A stretch of 58,101 nucleotides of DNA, taken from contig NZ_LR733215.1 of assembly GCF_902506435.1 (NCBI RefSeq), positions 893,640 to 951,740 on the forward strand, written 5' to 3'. This document shows, piece by piece, positions 8,358 to 18,452 of the stretch (position 1 is its first letter; every line of letters begins with the position of its first letter). Origin of the DNA: Nocardioides sp. AX2bis. Lineage in GTDB: Bacteria > Actinomycetota > Actinomycetes > Propionibacteriales > Nocardioidaceae. Under the pieces are notes generated by a model. The model saw nothing but the letters and a program-made list of their open reading frames with translations. It searched no databases and was not told where the DNA came from. A program made the translations under genes and the position numbers.

Positions 8358-10954
8358 GGGTGGCAGTCTGCCGGGTCGGCGACGGCCGGGTCGGCGACGG
8401 CCGGGTCAGCGATGTACAGCGTGGTCCGCTCCCGGACCGGGCGACCGATGCCGGCGCCGATCTCCACCAGCTCCGCGACGGTCTTGGCCGAGCCGTGCTC
8501 GGAGCCGGCCATCCGGCTGATGGTCTCCTCCATCAGCGTGCCGCCCACGTCGTTCGCGCCCGCCCGCAGCATCGCGCGGGTGCCGTCGACACCGAGCTTG
8601 ACCCACGAGGTCTGGATGCTGTCGATCCGCCCGTGCAGCAGGATCCGGGCCATCGCGTGCACGGCCAGGTTGTCGCGCAGGGTCGGGCCGGGGCGGGCCA
8701 CCCCGGCCAGGTAGATCGGGGCCGAGGTGTGCACGAAGGGCAGCGGCACGAACTCGGTGAACCCGGCCGCGCCGTGCTCGCGTGCGGCGTCCTGGACCCG
8801 CGAGAGCACCCGCAGGTGGCTCACCCAGTGCCGCGGGTGGTCCACGTGGCCGTACATCATCGTCGAGGTCGTCGGCAGGCCGACGCGGTGCGCGGTGGAG
8901 ACCACGTCGACCCAGGTGCGGGTGGGCAGCTTGCCCTTGGTCAGCACCCAGCGGACCTCGTCGTCGAGGATCTCCGCGGCCGTCCCGGGCAGGGAGCCCA
9001 GGCCGGACTCGCGGGCCTTGATCAGGAAGTCCTCCACGCTCAGCCCGGTGCGGGCGGTGCCGTTGACGACCTCCATCGGCGAGAAGGCGTGCACGTGCAT
9101 CTCGGGCACCCGGCGGCGCACGGCCGCGGCGAGGTCGAAGTAGGCCGAGGCCGGCAGCTCGGGGTCGATCCCGCCCTGCATGCAGACCTCGGTGGCGCCC
9201 AGGTCCCACGCCTCGGCCGCGCGGTCGGCGACCTCGTCCAGGGTCAGGGAGTAGGCGTCGGCGTCGGTGCGCCGCTGCGCGAAGGCGCAGAAGCGGCAGC
9301 CGACGTAGCAGACGTTGGTGAAGTTGATGTTCCGGTTGACCACGTAGGTGACGTCGTCGCCGACCACCTCGCGGCGCAGGTCGTCGGCCAGCCGGCAGAC
9401 CTCCGTGAGCAGGTCGCCCTCGGCGGTCATCAGGGTCAGCGCGTGCTCGTCGGAGAGCCCGCCGGGGTCGGCCTCGGCCGCGGCCAGCGCCTCGCGGCCG
9501 TGGGCGTGCAGCACGACGGGTCCGCCCGCGGAGGCGGTGGCGGCGTCGGCCACCGAGCCCCAGTCGCCGTAGACGGTGTCGAAGTCGGCGCGGCGGTCCT
9601 CGGTGCGGCCCTCGGTGTCGACCGCGGTGTGGAGGTCGGTACGCCCGGAGCCGGCCCCGGGGCCGGTGAACCCGCCGTCCGGCTCCTGCCAGGGGCGACC
9701 CACGGGGCGTACGCCCGGCACCGCGAGGCCGTCGGGCCCGGCCAGTGCGGCCACGTGGCCGGCGACCCGGGGGTCCAGCCACGGCTCGCCGTGCTCCAGG
9801 GCGCCACGGACCTGCTCGGGGTGCACGGTCAACCGGGCGCGCAGCTCGAGGCCGGCGTCGGCGGTCAGCTCCCGCAGCCGCTCGAGGCTGGGCCAGGGGC
9901 GTTCGGGGTTGACGTGGTCGGGCGTCAGCGGCGAGACGCCGCCCCAGTCGTCGATGCCGGCGTCGAGCAGGGCCCGCGCCTCCTGCGCCGACCCGGCGTG
10001 GTCGACCAGGTTCGGCGGGGCCTGGACCCGGGCACGGGGACCGAGGACGAGCCGGGTGACGGCGACGGCGGCGAGGTGCTCGTCGAGGTCGACGTCGTCG
10101 ACGTGGCGCATCGCGGTGTCGGGCTTGGCCCGGAAGTTCTGGACGATGACCTCCTGGACCGAGCCGTAGGCCCGGGAGACACGGCGCAGCGCGAAGATCG
10201 TGTCCGCGCGCTCCTCGAGGGTCTCGCCGATGCCGACGAGCAGGCCCGTGGTGAACGGGACCGAGAGCCGACCCGCGTCCTCGAGCACGCGCAGCCGCAC
10301 CTCGGGGTCCTTGTCGGGCGAGCCGAAGTGGGCCAGCCCGCGGGTCTCGTGCAGCCGCCGCGAGGTGGTCTCGAGCATCATGCCCATCGACGGCGAGACC
10401 GGCTTGAGCCGGTTCATCTCCTCCCACGACATGACGCCGGGGTTGAGGTGGGGCAGCAGCCCGGTCTCCTCCAGCACGCGCACCGCCATCGCGCGCACGT
10501 AGGCCAGGGTCGAGTCGTAGCCCTGCTCGTCGAGCCAGGCCCGCGCCTCGGGCCAGCGGTCCTCGGGCCGGTCGCCGAGGGTGAACAGGGCCTCGAGGCA
10601 GCCCAGCTCGGCGCCCCGGCGGGCCAGGTCGAGGATCTCGTCGGGGGAGAGGAACAGCGGCTCGTCGGCCCGCTCGAGGTGGCCCGGGGTGGTCACGAAG
10701 GTGCAGTAGTGGCACCGGTCGCGGCACAGCCGGGTGACCGGGACGAAGACCTTGGGGGAGTAGGTCACCACGCCCGGGCGGCCCGCGGCGACCAGGCCGG
10801 CGTCGCGCACGGCGGCGGCCGCGCGGCACAGCCGGTCGAGGTCGTCGCCGGTCGCGGCGAGGAGCACGGCCGCCTCGGCCGGGTCCAGCGCGGCGCCACG
10901 CTCGGCTCGCGCGAGAGCCCGTCGTACCTGCTGGGGCGTGGGGCGATCGCTCAT
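8354..10954 (-). CDS. fbiC: FO synthase, fused CofG-CofH (FbiC)
   Basis: A bifunctional radical-SAM enzyme of 866 aa that makes the F420 chromophore FO from tyrosine and 5-amino-6-ribitylamino-uracil. The N-terminal CofG half carries Cys77-X3-Cys81-X2-Cys84 (CRDRCHYC). The CofH half carries a second cluster motif, CYVGCRFC, near residues 548-555. The chosen start is the ATG at 10954, seven bases after TACCGT on the minus strand, a leaderless arrangement; the frame stays open far upstream but without coding character. The last residues are a short VADPA repeat encoded by a tandem 15-bp unit. An F420-dependent oxidoreductase and F420H2:NADP oxidoreductase lie within 8 kb. Confidence 0.96.
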   Translation of the reverse strand: MSDRPTPQQVRRALARAERGAALDPAEAAVLLAATGDDLDRLCRAAAAVRDAGLVAAGRPGVVTYSPKVFVPVTRLCRDRCHYCTFVTTPGHLERADEPLFLSPDEILDLARRGAELGCLEALFTLGDRPEDRWPEARAWLDEQGYDSTLAYVRAMAVRVLEETGLLPHLNPGVMSWEEMNRLKPVSPSMGMMLETTSRRLHETRGLAHFGSPDKDPEVRLRVLEDAGRLSVPFTTGLLVGIGETLEERADTIFALRRVSRAYGSVQEVIVQNFRAKPDTAMRHVDDVDLDEHLAAVAVTRLVLGPRARVQAPPNLVDHAGSAQEARALLDAGIDDWGGVSPLTPDHVNPERPWPSLERLRELTADAGLELRARLTVHPEQVRGALEHGEPWLDPRVAGHVAALAGPDGLAVPGVRPVGRPWQEPDGGFTGPGAGSGRTDLHTAVDTEGRTEDRRADFDTVYGDWGSVADAATASAGGPVVLHAHGREALAAAEADPGGLSDEHALTLMTAEGDLLTEVCRLADDLRREVVGDDVTYVVNRNINFTNVCYVGCRFCAFAQRRTDADAYSLTLDEVADRAAEAWDLGATEVCMQGGIDPELPASAYFDLAAAVRRRVPEMHVHAFSPMEVVNGTARTGLSVEDFLIKARESGLGSLPGTAAEILDDEVRWVLTKGKLPTRTWVDVVSTAHRVGLPTTSTMMYGHVDHPRHWVSHLRVLSRVQDAAREHGAAGFTEFVPLPFVHTSAPIYLAGVARPGPTLRDNLAVHAMARILLHGRIDSIQTSWVKLGVDGTRAMLRAGANDVGGTLMEETISRMAGSEHGSAKTVAELVEIGAGIGRPVRERTTLYIADPAVADPAVADPADCHP

Positions 10955-10961
10955 CGCGACC

Positions 10962-10967
10962 ACGGTA
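10962..10967 (-). promoter_or_regulatory. Leaderless -10 box of fbiC
   Basis: TACCGT on the minus strand ends seven bases before the ATG at 10954. With no ribosome-binding site between them, the transcript probably starts at or next to the start codon. Confidence 0.55.
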
Positions 10968-11044
10968 TCCCGGGTCCCCGGGCCGCTGACGCGCGACCGG
11001 TCCCGGTCCTGGCGCACGGACGTGACGCGGGGCACACTGCGCGC

Positions 11045-12592
11045 ATGTACCCGGGAACCTGGGCGGCCCTCCACCCCGACAAGCCGGCGCTCGTGATGGC
11101 GGGGTCCGGCCGCACCCTGACCTATCGCGAGCTCGACGAGCGCAGCGCCCGTCTCGCACGGCACCTGCACGAGCGGGGCCTGCGCACCGGCGACGTGGTG
11201 GCGCTGGTCAGCGACAACACGCCGGAGGCCTACGAGGTCTACTGGGCCGCGCTGCGCTCGGGCCTCTACGTCACCGCGGTCAACCACCACCTGACGACCG
11301 AGGAGGCCGCCTACGTCGTGGAGGACTGCGGGGCCCGGGCGCTGGTGGTCTCGGCCACGGTCCCGCGCACGCCGCAGGAGCTCGCCGGCCGGCTCGGAGG
11401 GGTGCAGGAGCGGCTCGCCTTCGGCGGCGAGGTGCCGGGCTACGCCGACTACGAGGCGGCGCTGGCGGCCTCCTCGCCCGAGCCGCTGCCCGAGCAGCCG
11501 CACGGCGACGACCTGCTCTACTCCTCCGGCACCACCGGGCGTCCCAAGGGCGTGAAGCCGCCGCTGCCGGCGATCGCGGTCGACGAGCCCGGCTACCGCT
11601 ACGTCAGCCTCTTCGGCACCCTCTACTCGTTCACCGAGGACAGCGTCTACCTCTCGCCGGCGCCGGTCTACCACGCGGCGCCGCTGCGCTTCGGTGGCGT
11701 CGTCCACGCCACCGGCGGCACCCTGGTGATGATGGAGCGCTTCGAGCCGGAGGCGTTCCTGCGGGCCGTCGAGGAGCACCACGTCACCCACACGCAGTGC
11801 GTGCCGACGATGTTCGTGCGCCTGCTGAAGCTGCCCGCGGAGGTCCGCGCCGCGGCCGACACCTCCTCGCTGCGCGTGGTCGTGCACGCGGCGGCGCCGT
11901 GCCCGGTCGAGGTCAAGCAGGCGATGATCGACTGGCTCGGACCGGTCGTGGAGGAGTACTACGCCTCGACCGAGGCCAACGGTGCGACCTGCCTCGACAC
12001 GGCCCAGTGGCTGGCCCACCCCGGCTCGGTCGGCCGGGCCCTGCTCGGCACGATCCGCGTCGTCGGCGAGGACGGTGCGGAGGTGCCGACCGGGGAGGTC
12101 GGGACCGTCTACTTCGACCGGCCTGAGTTCGAGGGCGCCCCCTTCAGCTACCACAACGACCCGGAGCGGACGCGGGCCACGCAGCACCCCGACCACCCCA
12201 CCTGGACCACGGTCGGCGACCTCGGCCGCGTCGACGAGGAGGGCTACCTCTACCTGACCGACCGCAAGGCGTTCATGGTCATCTCGGGCGGCGTCAACAT
12301 CTACCCGCAGGAGGTCGAGGACCACTTCAGCCTGCACCCGGCCGTGGCCGACGTGGCCGTTCTCGGCGTCCCCGACGACGACCTGGGCGAGCGGCTGGTG
12401 GCCTTCGTGCAGCCGTCCGACGACGCGACCCCGGGCCCCGACCTGGCCCGCGACCTCACCGACTTCGCCCGTGAGCGGATGGCCGGCTACAAGGTCCCGC
12501 GGGAGTTCCTGTTCCGCGACGCGCTGCCCCGCACGCCCACCGGCAAGATGGTCAAGGGGCGACTGCAGGAGGAGTACGCCGCCGTCCGCTGA
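11045..12592 (+). CDS. Acyl-CoA synthetase (AMP-forming)
   Basis: ANL-superfamily adenylating enzyme, 515 aa, which activates a carboxylic acid with ATP and CoA. Visible motifs are the phosphate-binding loop [10 protein letters not shown] (about 160-169), the adenine motif YYASTEANG, the hinge region [17 protein letters not shown] and the C-terminal catalytic lysine in PRTPTGKM. The length is slightly below the usual 520-560 residues but no domain is missing. It begins at the ATG at 11045 with no clear Shine-Dalgarno sequence. It is divergent from fbiC, 90 bases away. An acyl-CoA dehydrogenase and an LLM oxidoreductase nearby suggest degradation of a fatty, steroid-like or other acid. The substrate is unknown. 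Confidence 0.92.
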   Translation: MYPGTWAALHPDKPALVMAGSGRTLTYRELDERSARLARHLHERGLRTGDVVALVSDNTPEAYEVYWAALRSGLYVTAVNHHLTTEEAAYVVEDCGARALVVSATVPRTPQELAGRLGGVQERLAFGGEVPGYADYEAALAASSPEPLPEQPHGDDLLYSSGTTGRPKGVKPPLPAIAVDEPGYRYVSLFGTLYSFTEDSVYLSPAPVYHAAPLRFGGVVHATGGTLVMMERFEPEAFLRAVEEHHVTHTQCVPTMFVRLLKLPAEVRAAADTSSLRVVVHAAAPCPVEVKQAMIDWLGPVVEEYYASTEANGATCLDTAQWLAHPGSVGRALLGTIRVVGEDGAEVPTGEVGTVYFDRPEFEGAPFSYHNDPERTRATQHPDHPTWTTVGDLGRVDEEGYLYLTDRKAFMVISGGVNIYPQEVEDHFSLHPAVADVAVLGVPDDDLGERLVAFVQPSDDATPGPDLARDLTDFARERMAGYKVPREFLFRDALPRTPTGKMVKGRLQEEYAAVR

Positions 12593-12609
12593 CCGGCCGG
12601 GCCGGCGGC

Positions 12610-13446
12610 TCAGCCGGGTGCGACGGCCTGCAGCGTGTAGCTGTGCGGCAGCCGCTCCGGTCGGTCGACCAGGCGCATCTCGCCGCCGCCGACCGGCTCC
12701 ATCTGCCCCGGCAGCGCGTCCCACGGGACGCTGTCGTGCTCGACGAGACCGGTGATCCGCAGGCCCTGGTGGAGCAGTGCGGTGACGATCTCGCCCAGCC
12801 CGTGGTTCCACTCGTGCGTCGTGGTGCTGGTGAAGACGTGGTCGGTCTCGACGTACGTCCCGCCGTCGTCCCAGACCATCGGGTCCGCGGTCTCGACGTA
12901 GGGCAGCTCGAGGGTGAGCAGCCCGTCGGGGCGCGGGTCGGGCAGCGCCCACAGGACGGGGTGGCCCTCGCGGAGGAAGAGCCGCCCGCCGGGGGCCAGC
13001 AGGCGCGCGACCACCTCGGCCCACCGCGCCACCGACGGCAGCCAGCACAGGGCCCCGATCCCGGTGTAGACGAGGTCGTAGGCGTGCTCGGGCAGAACGT
13101 CGGCCGCGTCGTGCACGTCGGCCCGGACGAAGTCGACGTCCGTCCCGGTCGCCCGCGCCAGCGCCCGGGCCTCGTCCAGCGAGGCGCCCGAGAAGTCGAG
13201 GCCGGTCATCCGCGCACCGAGCCTGGCCAGCGAGACCGTGTCGGTGCCGATGTGGCACTGCAGGTGCACCCCGCGCAGCCCGGCGACGTCACCGAGCCGG
13301 GGCAGGTCGAAGCGCACCACGCCCGACAGGAAGGTCGGGTCCTCGTGGAAGCGCGCCACGTCGTAGTCGGGCGAGGCCGCGTGCGCGGGCGCCCGCTCGT
13401 CCCACTGGGCCCGGTTCAGACGGACGTGCTCCGGCTCCTCGCTCAT
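12610..13446 (-). CDS. Class I SAM-dependent methyltransferase
   Basis: A 278-aa Rossmann-fold methyltransferase. The SAM-binding region is [17 protein letters not shown] followed by the acidic strand end GLDFSG. Later motifs are [15 protein letters not shown] and the loop [18 protein letters not shown]. The N-terminus [19 protein letters not shown] is typical of small-molecule methyltransferases in actinobacteria; the substrate is unknown. The start is the ATG at 13446. The same frame stays open upstream through a repeat and into a gene remnant (to about 13870), but that extension lacks a start codon and does not belong to the family, so I exclude it. It converges on the acyl-CoA synthetase. 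Confidence 0.87.
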   Translation of the reverse strand: MSEEPEHVRLNRAQWDERAPAHAASPDYDVARFHEDPTFLSGVVRFDLPRLGDVAGLRGVHLQCHIGTDTVSLARLGARMTGLDFSGASLDEARALARATGTDVDFVRADVHDAADVLPEHAYDLVYTGIGALCWLPSVARWAEVVARLLAPGGRLFLREGHPVLWALPDPRPDGLLTLELPYVETADPMVWDDGGTYVETDHVFTSTTTHEWNHGLGEIVTALLHQGLRITGLVEHDSVPWDALPGQMEPVGGGEMRLVDRPERLPHSYTLQAVAPG

Positions 13447-13465
13447 GCCGGCCACGCTGCCACAC

Positions 13466-13524
13466 GCCGAGATGACGCTCGCGGACAGCCGAGATGACGC
13501 TCGCGGCGCGTCGAGATGACGGTT
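13466..13524. repeat. 22-bp tandem repeat element, copy 1
   Basis: About 2.7 units of 22 bases, each built on GCCGAGATGACGCTCGCGG, lie just upstream of the methyltransferase start. The whole 59-base block recurs in inverted orientation at about 40826-40884 with a single mismatch. It is intergenic and does not encode a plausible peptide. Confidence 0.85.
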
Positions 13525-13611
13525 CCGGCGGGTACGCCGGGCTGGCTCCTCGTCGAGTCGTGGATCGGTGTCACCTGGTGGCACCAGATCGCGAGTCGAG
13601 GCGGTTCCTCG

Positions 13612-13860
13612 ACCACCGGTCAGCCGGACCACGACGCCGTCCGGGACGTCCTCCCCGGTGCGGTGCAGCCGGACCACGAGGTCGCGCTCAGCCGGCTGCG
13701 ACCCCCACTCGCCGTCGGTACGCAGGGCGAGCCGCTGCTCGAGCGTGCCGAGATCGACGTGGAGCACGAAGAGCCCGTCGAACAGGTCGACGAGGGTGGC
13801 GTGGGTATGGGAGCGGCCGGAGAAGAAGGTGGTGGCCGCGTCGCCGCAGCTCGTTGCGCA
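13612..13860 (-). pseudogene. Remnant of an AAA/P-loop ATPase (C-terminal part only)
   Basis: This stretch on the minus strand has strong G/C third positions and encodes about 80 residues, including FVLHVDLGTLEQRLALRTD and AERDLVVRLHRTGEDVPDG. That pattern matches the C-terminal lid and helix region of small nucleotide-kinase-like AAA ATPases of about 180 residues. The Walker A half is absent: upstream is directly the end of the acyl-CoA dehydrogenase gene, and no start codon is available. Downstream, after GVVVRLTGG, the family similarity and codon bias stop and the sequence runs into the 22-bp repeat. I read it as a gene truncated at both ends. The family assignment is from memory of the motif, so moderate. 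Confidence 0.5.
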
Positions 13861-13870
13861 CCCCCGTCGC

Positions 13871-15019
13871 TCAGATCCCGAGGCTGCGCCCGATGATCTC
13901 CTTCTGGATCTCGGTGGTGCCGCCGTAGATGGTCTGGATCCGGCTGTCGATGAACGCCTTGGCGATCGGGTACTCCGACATGTAGCCGTAGCCGCCGTGC
14001 AGCTGCACGCCGTGGTCCACCAGCTTGGTCTGCAGCTCGGTGGTCCACCACTTGGCCATCGAGGCCAGCGCCGTGTCGACGGTGCCCTCGTTCAGACGGG
14101 TCACGCAGTCGTTGACGAAGACGCGCGCGATGTGGACCTCGGTGGCCATCTCGGCGAGCAGGAAGCGGTTGTGCTGGAACTTCCCGATGGGGCGGCCGAA
14201 CGCCTCGCGCTCCCGGGCGTACGCCAGGCACAGCTCAAGCACGTGCTCGCAGGCCGCGACCGCGATCGCGGCGATCGAGACCCGCTCCTGAGGCAGGTTC
14301 TGCATCAGGTAGACGAAGCCCTGGCCCTCCTCGCCGAGGAGGTTGGTCTTGGGCACGACGACGTTGTCGAAGAAGAGCTCGGCGGTGTCCTGCGCCTTGA
14401 GACCGACCTTGTCGAGGTTGCGGCCGCGCTCGAAGCCCTCCATCCCGCGCTCCAGGACCAGCAGGCTGATGCCCTGGTGGCCCGCGTCGGGGTCGGTGCG
14501 GGCGACGACCACGACCACGTCGCTCATCACGCCGTTGGAGATGAAGGTCTTGGAGCCGTTGACGACGTAGTGGTCGCCCTTGTCGACCGCCGAGGTGCGG
14601 ATGCCCTGGAGGTCCGACCCGGCGCCGGGCTCGGTCATCGCGATCGAGGAGATCAGCTCACCGCTGACCAGGCCGGGCAGCCAGCGCTGCTTCTGCTCCT
14701 CGGTGCCGAGCGTGCTGATGTACGGCACGATGATGTCGGTGTGGACCGGGAAGCCGAGCCCGCTGGCCCCGACCTTGCTGATCTCCTCGGTCAGGACCAT
14801 GTTGTAGCGGAAGTCCTTCATCCCGGCGCCGCCGTAGGTCTCGTCGACGTCGAAGCAGAGCAGGCCCTGCTCGCCGGCCTTGCGCCAGACCTCGCGGCTG
14901 ACCTGGCCGTCCTTCTCCCACTGCGGGTGGTGCGGCACGACCTCGCGCTCGAGGAAGGACCGTGCCACCGCCCGGAAGTCCTCGTGCTCCTGGTCGTAGA
15001 TCGAGGCGGTCTGGGGCAT
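13871..15019 (-). CDS. Acyl-CoA dehydrogenase
   Basis: A flavoprotein of 382 aa that introduces an alpha,beta double bond into an acyl-CoA, passing electrons to ETF. The FAD/substrate motif AMTEPGAGSDLQGIRT and the C-terminal QTIYGGTTEIQKEIIGRSLG are clear, and the length is standard. The C-terminal motif carries Gly where medium-chain enzymes have the catalytic Glu (YEGT), as in long-chain and isovaleryl-CoA types, where the base lies in another helix. Its stop is immediately followed by the ATPase remnant. The F420 oxidoreductase gene lies 75 bases upstream, transcribed the same way. Confidence 0.94.
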   Translation of the reverse strand: MPQTASIYDQEHEDFRAVARSFLEREVVPHHPQWEKDGQVSREVWRKAGEQGLLCFDVDETYGGAGMKDFRYNMVLTEEISKVGASGLGFPVHTDIIVPYISTLGTEEQKQRWLPGLVSGELISSIAMTEPGAGSDLQGIRTSAVDKGDHYVVNGSKTFISNGVMSDVVVVVARTDPDAGHQGISLLVLERGMEGFERGRNLDKVGLKAQDTAELFFDNVVVPKTNLLGEEGQGFVYLMQNLPQERVSIAAIAVAACEHVLELCLAYAREREAFGRPIGKFQHNRFLLAEMATEVHIARVFVNDCVTRLNEGTVDTALASMAKWWTTELQTKLVDHGVQLHGGYGYMSEYPIAKAFIDSRIQTIYGGTTEIQKEIIGRSLGI

Positions 15020-15094
15020 CGGGTCTCCTGGGGTCGGCCTGGATCAGCTGCTCGACCTCACTGTGACAGCAGAACTGTCAAGGTTCAAGGGTCC

Positions 15095-16126
15095 TCAGGA
15101 GACCCACTCCTTGAGCTGCCGGATCGTGCCGGCCGGGTCCTGCGTGGCGGGGGAGACCTGGAGGTTGGTGACGCCGGCCTCGCGGAACGCCTCGACCCGC
15201 TCGCGCACGTACGACGCCGGTCCGACCAGGTTGCCGGCCTCGAGCCAGGCGCGCGGCACCAGCGCCTCGGCCTCCTTCTTGTGGCCCTCGAGGTAGAGGT
15301 CCTGGATCTTCTCGGCCTCCTCCTCGAAGCCGTACTGGCGCGCCAGGTCGTTGTAGAAGTTCTTGCCGCGGGCGCCCATCCCGCCGACGTAGAGCGCGTA
15401 GGTGGGGCGCATCAGGTCGAGCAGGCCGTCGACGTCGTCGCCGATCGCGACCATGCCGCCGGCGCTGATCTCGAGCGGGCCGAGGTCGGCGGATCGCTTG
15501 GCGGTGCCCGCGGCGAGCGCGTCGCCCCACACGGCGTGGGCGCGCTCGGGCAGGAACAGGAACGGCAGCCACCCGTCGGCCACCTCGGCGGTCATCGCCA
15601 CGTTCTTCTCGCCGAGGGCCGCGACCCACAGCGGTACGGAGGACCGCTCGGGCCTGGTCAGCAGCTTCAGCGGCTTGCCCAGGCCGGTGCCCTGGTCGGC
15701 CGGCAGGGGCAGGGTGAAGCTGCGGCCCTCGTGCACCAGCGGCTCACGGCGCAGCCCCATCCGGAGGATCTCGATGACCTCGCGGGTGCGGCCGAGCGGG
15801 CGCTCGTACGGCATGCCGTGGAAGCCCTCGACGACCTGCGGGCCCGACGCGCCCAGGCCGATCACGGCCCGACCGCCGGAGACGTTGTCGAGACCTGCAG
15901 CGGTCTGCAGCAGCGCGCCCGGGGTGCGGGAGTAGACGTTGAGGATGCCGGCACCGATCTCCACGGTCGTGGTGCGGGCGGCGAGGTAGCCCATCAGCGT
16001 CGGGGCGTCGAAGCCGTACGGCTCGGCGACCCAGACCGTGTCGAGACCCGCGGCCTCGAGCCCGGCGACCTGGTCGGCGGCCTCGCGGGGGTTGCCGGAG
16101 TAGACGAGAGGGGTCGAGAGCTTCAC
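15095..16126 (-). CDS. LLM class F420-dependent oxidoreductase
   Basis: A luciferase-like TIM-barrel monooxygenase family protein, 343 aa. The N-terminal strand MKLSTPLVYSG, the substrate-pocket region TVWVAEPYGFDAPTLMGYLA, and ASGPQVVEGFHG and PLWVAALGEKNVAMTAEVADGW match F420-using members (methylenetetrahydromethanopterin-reductase-like) rather than FMN luciferases. The start is a GTG with AGGAGA upstream. With FO synthase and F420H2:NADP oxidoreductase in the same 10 kb, F420 is the likely cofactor. Its neighbour is an acyl-CoA dehydrogenase, so the substrate may be an acyl-CoA or hydroxy-acyl intermediate, but this is not determinable here. Confidence 0.9.
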   Translation of the reverse strand: MKLSTPLVYSGNPREAADQVAGLEAAGLDTVWVAEPYGFDAPTLMGYLAARTTTVEIGAGILNVYSRTPGALLQTAAGLDNVSGGRAVIGLGASGPQVVEGFHGMPYERPLGRTREVIEILRMGLRREPLVHEGRSFTLPLPADQGTGLGKPLKLLTRPERSSVPLWVAALGEKNVAMTAEVADGWLPFLFLPERAHAVWGDALAAGTAKRSADLGPLEISAGGMVAIGDDVDGLLDLMRPTYALYVGGMGARGKNFYNDLARQYGFEEEAEKIQDLYLEGHKKEAEALVPRAWLEAGNLVGPASYVRERVEAFREAGVTNLQVSPATQDPAGTIRQLKEWVS

Positions 16127-16176
16127 GGTTCTCCTGGGTGTCGTGGTGGTCCACGGCCCCGGCGCAGCGGCGAGGG

Positions 16177-18291
16177 TCAGTCCTCGAGCATGCCCAGGGC
16201 CGAGCCGAGCGCCTCGGCGAGCGAGGCGGAGTACTCGGTGGTCAGGTGGTCGGAGTCACGGTAGGACAGCGTGCCACCGATGACGGCCGGGCAGTCGCCC
16301 TCGAAGCAGAGCCACGACGTCGGGTCGACGACCTCGACGTCTGCGTCCTCGGCCGCCTCGACCGACACGTCGGCCAGGTAGGCCGAGCGCTCCTGCGGCT
16401 CGAAGGTGCACCGCTTCAGGGAGTTCTCGACGCTGAGGCAGGTGCCGGGGGCCTCCGCCGCCTTCGGCACGTCACGGATGAGCACGGTCCGCTCCGCGGT
16501 CCCGGCGAGGTCGGCGAACAGGTCCTCGTAACCGGCGTCCAGGAGCGGGGCGATGTCGTCGACCTCGGAGAGACGGGTGCCGGACTCGTCGAAGACGCCG
16601 TTGACCGGGGGGGAGGAGGCCACCACGACGAGGTCGGGGTCCAGGTTGCCCACCTGCTCCTGGGTCCACTCGTGGAAGTCGGTGCACTCGTCGAAGGGCG
16701 TGTCCTCCTCGATCGGCGCCACCACCACGTGGGCGGCCGTGCACTGCGACTTCACCAGGTAGTGCATCCGCCACCCGGCGGCCTGGGCGATCCGGTCGAA
16801 GGCGGGGATCCAGGCCCGGGCGTGGGAGTCGCCGACCAGCACCATGCTCCGATCGCCCGTGGGGTCACCGCGTTGGCACAGGTCGCGGACGTCGGTCCGG
16901 TAGTCGCACAGGCCCACGTCGGCGATGCTCTCGGGGAGGGCGTAGAGGTCCGGCGTCAGGTCGCTGGGCACCTCGACGTCGTCGCGCGCGGCCTCGACCG
17001 AGGCCTGGACGAGCGCCTCGACCTGCTCGGTGCTGGTGCCGGACGGGTCCGCGGTGATCGCCGGGTTGTCGCCGGACTCGCCGAACCTGCTCTCGGTCCA
17101 GGCCCAGGCGCCCGCGCTGGAGCCGAGCACCAGCACCAGGCTGACCGGGTAGAGGATCAGCCCGCGACGCACCTGGAGCCGCACCGCCGTCCGGCCGGTG
17201 CGGAACGGGGTCTCGACGAGGTGGAAGGTCGCCGCCGAGAGGAGCACGGTCGCGACGAGGGCGCCGGCCGTCTCGGCCGGGGCGAGCGTGCGGCCGAGCG
17301 CCTGCTCGGGCAGGACGAGCGCCGGCCAGTGCCACAGGTAGAGCGAGTAGGACCAGTCGCCCACCGTGCGCATGAACGGGTTGCCGAGGAGCAGGTCGGT
17401 GACCGGTCGGGCGCGGCCCGCGCCGGCCAGCAGGACCGCGGCGGTACCGAGCACCGGCAGCGCCGCGGCGTACCCCGGGAACGGCGTGCCGGGGGAGAAC
17501 AGGACGACGGCCAGGAGCCCGGCCAGCAGGCCGGCGCCGGCGAGGAGCGAGGCCGAGGTCCGCGTGAGGTGCCGGGTCGTGCGGGCGGTGACCAGGGCGG
17601 CGAGGGCGCCGACGCCGAGCTCCCAGGCCCGGGTCAGGGTGGAGAAGTACGCCGCGGGCGCGTCCCCGGAGGTCTGCAGGACCGACCAGGCGAAGGAGCC
17701 GGCGGTCAGCACCACCAGCATGGCTGCGATCGCGCCCCGCGGTAGCGGGCGACCCGGGCGCAGGCCGCCGGCGGAGCCACGCATCGAGCGGGCCGCGCGG
17801 ACCAGGGCCAGGCAGCCGAGCAGCAGCAGCGGCCACACGACGTAGAACTGCTCCTCGACGGCCAGGGACCAGTAGTGCTGGAGCGGGGAGGCGTCGACGT
17901 CGCGGCTGAAGAAGTAGTCGTCCTGGCGGGCGAAGTGCAGGTTGACGACGAACAGCCCGGCCCACAGGGCGTCCTCGACCAGGCTGCGGCCGTCCAGCAG
18001 GGGCAGGACCGCCAGCCCGGCGAGCAGGGTCGTCAGGAGCACGACGGTCGCCGCGGGCAGGATCCGACGGGCACGACGGGCCCAGAACCGGGTCAGCGAG
18101 ACGCCGCGGCCGGCGGCGAGGTCCCGGTAGAGCAGGCCGGAGATCAGGTAGCCCGAGACGACGAAGAAGACGTCGACGCCGACGAACCCGCCCGGCAGGA
18201 ACGGGACCCCGGCGTGCGCGACGACGACCGCGAGGACTGCGACGGCACGCAACCCCTGGACATCGCCGCGACTCGCCGTCGTGCCCCCCAT
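16177..18291 (-). CDS. OafA/YrhL-type membrane acyltransferase with C-terminal SGNH domain
   Basis: A 704-aa fusion. The first 370 or so residues hold about ten transmembrane helices of the acyltransferase-3 family, with the catalytic-region motif GDVQGLRAVAVLAVVVAHAG at the N-terminus and FFVVSGYLISGLL. The C-terminal part is an extracytoplasmic SGNH hydrolase-like domain with MVLVGDSHARAW near residue 485 and the DSDH motif (YRDSDHLT) near the end. These proteins O-acylate cell-surface glycans or secreted molecules. A TATCGT -10 box (18317-18322, minus strand) and AGGAGA precede the ATG. It is divergent from npdG and not obviously linked to the F420 genes. Confidence 0.93.
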   Translation of the reverse strand: MGGTTASRGDVQGLRAVAVLAVVVAHAGVPFLPGGFVGVDVFFVVSGYLISGLLYRDLAAGRGVSLTRFWARRARRILPAATVVLLTTLLAGLAVLPLLDGRSLVEDALWAGLFVVNLHFARQDDYFFSRDVDASPLQHYWSLAVEEQFYVVWPLLLLGCLALVRAARSMRGSAGGLRPGRPLPRGAIAAMLVVLTAGSFAWSVLQTSGDAPAAYFSTLTRAWELGVGALAALVTARTTRHLTRTSASLLAGAGLLAGLLAVVLFSPGTPFPGYAAALPVLGTAAVLLAGAGRARPVTDLLLGNPFMRTVGDWSYSLYLWHWPALVLPEQALGRTLAPAETAGALVATVLLSAATFHLVETPFRTGRTAVRLQVRRGLILYPVSLVLVLGSSAGAWAWTESRFGESGDNPAITADPSGTSTEQVEALVQASVEAARDDVEVPSDLTPDLYALPESIADVGLCDYRTDVRDLCQRGDPTGDRSMVLVGDSHARAWIPAFDRIAQAAGWRMHYLVKSQCTAAHVVVAPIEEDTPFDECTDFHEWTQEQVGNLDPDLVVVASSPPVNGVFDESGTRLSEVDDIAPLLDAGYEDLFADLAGTAERTVLIRDVPKAAEAPGTCLSVENSLKRCTFEPQERSAYLADVSVEAAEDADVEVVDPTSWLCFEGDCPAVIGGTLSYRDSDHLTTEYSASLAEALGSALGMLED

Positions 18292-18452
18292 GTCTCCTGC
18301 TCCGATCGACGCGCGGACGATACCAAGGTCCGGGACGCGCGCGTCCCGTCGTCGTCACGCCCGTGGGGGAGCGGGCGCGACGGGTGAGACGATACGGCCC
18401 CGTCCCCCGCGCACGCGACCCGCGCGCACCCCGTACGACACCGGAGGTCTCC

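Noticed and set aside
13466..13524. CRISPR-like array
   Set aside because: Units are 22 bases with no unique spacers between them, only 2.7 copies, and no cas genes nearby.
12610..13870. Methyltransferase reading frame extended upstream to include the ATPase-like segment as one fused protein
   Set aside because: The frame is open, but no start codon is available at the upstream end, the 22-bp repeat lies between, and codon bias drops there. The methyltransferase N-terminus at 13446 fits the family.
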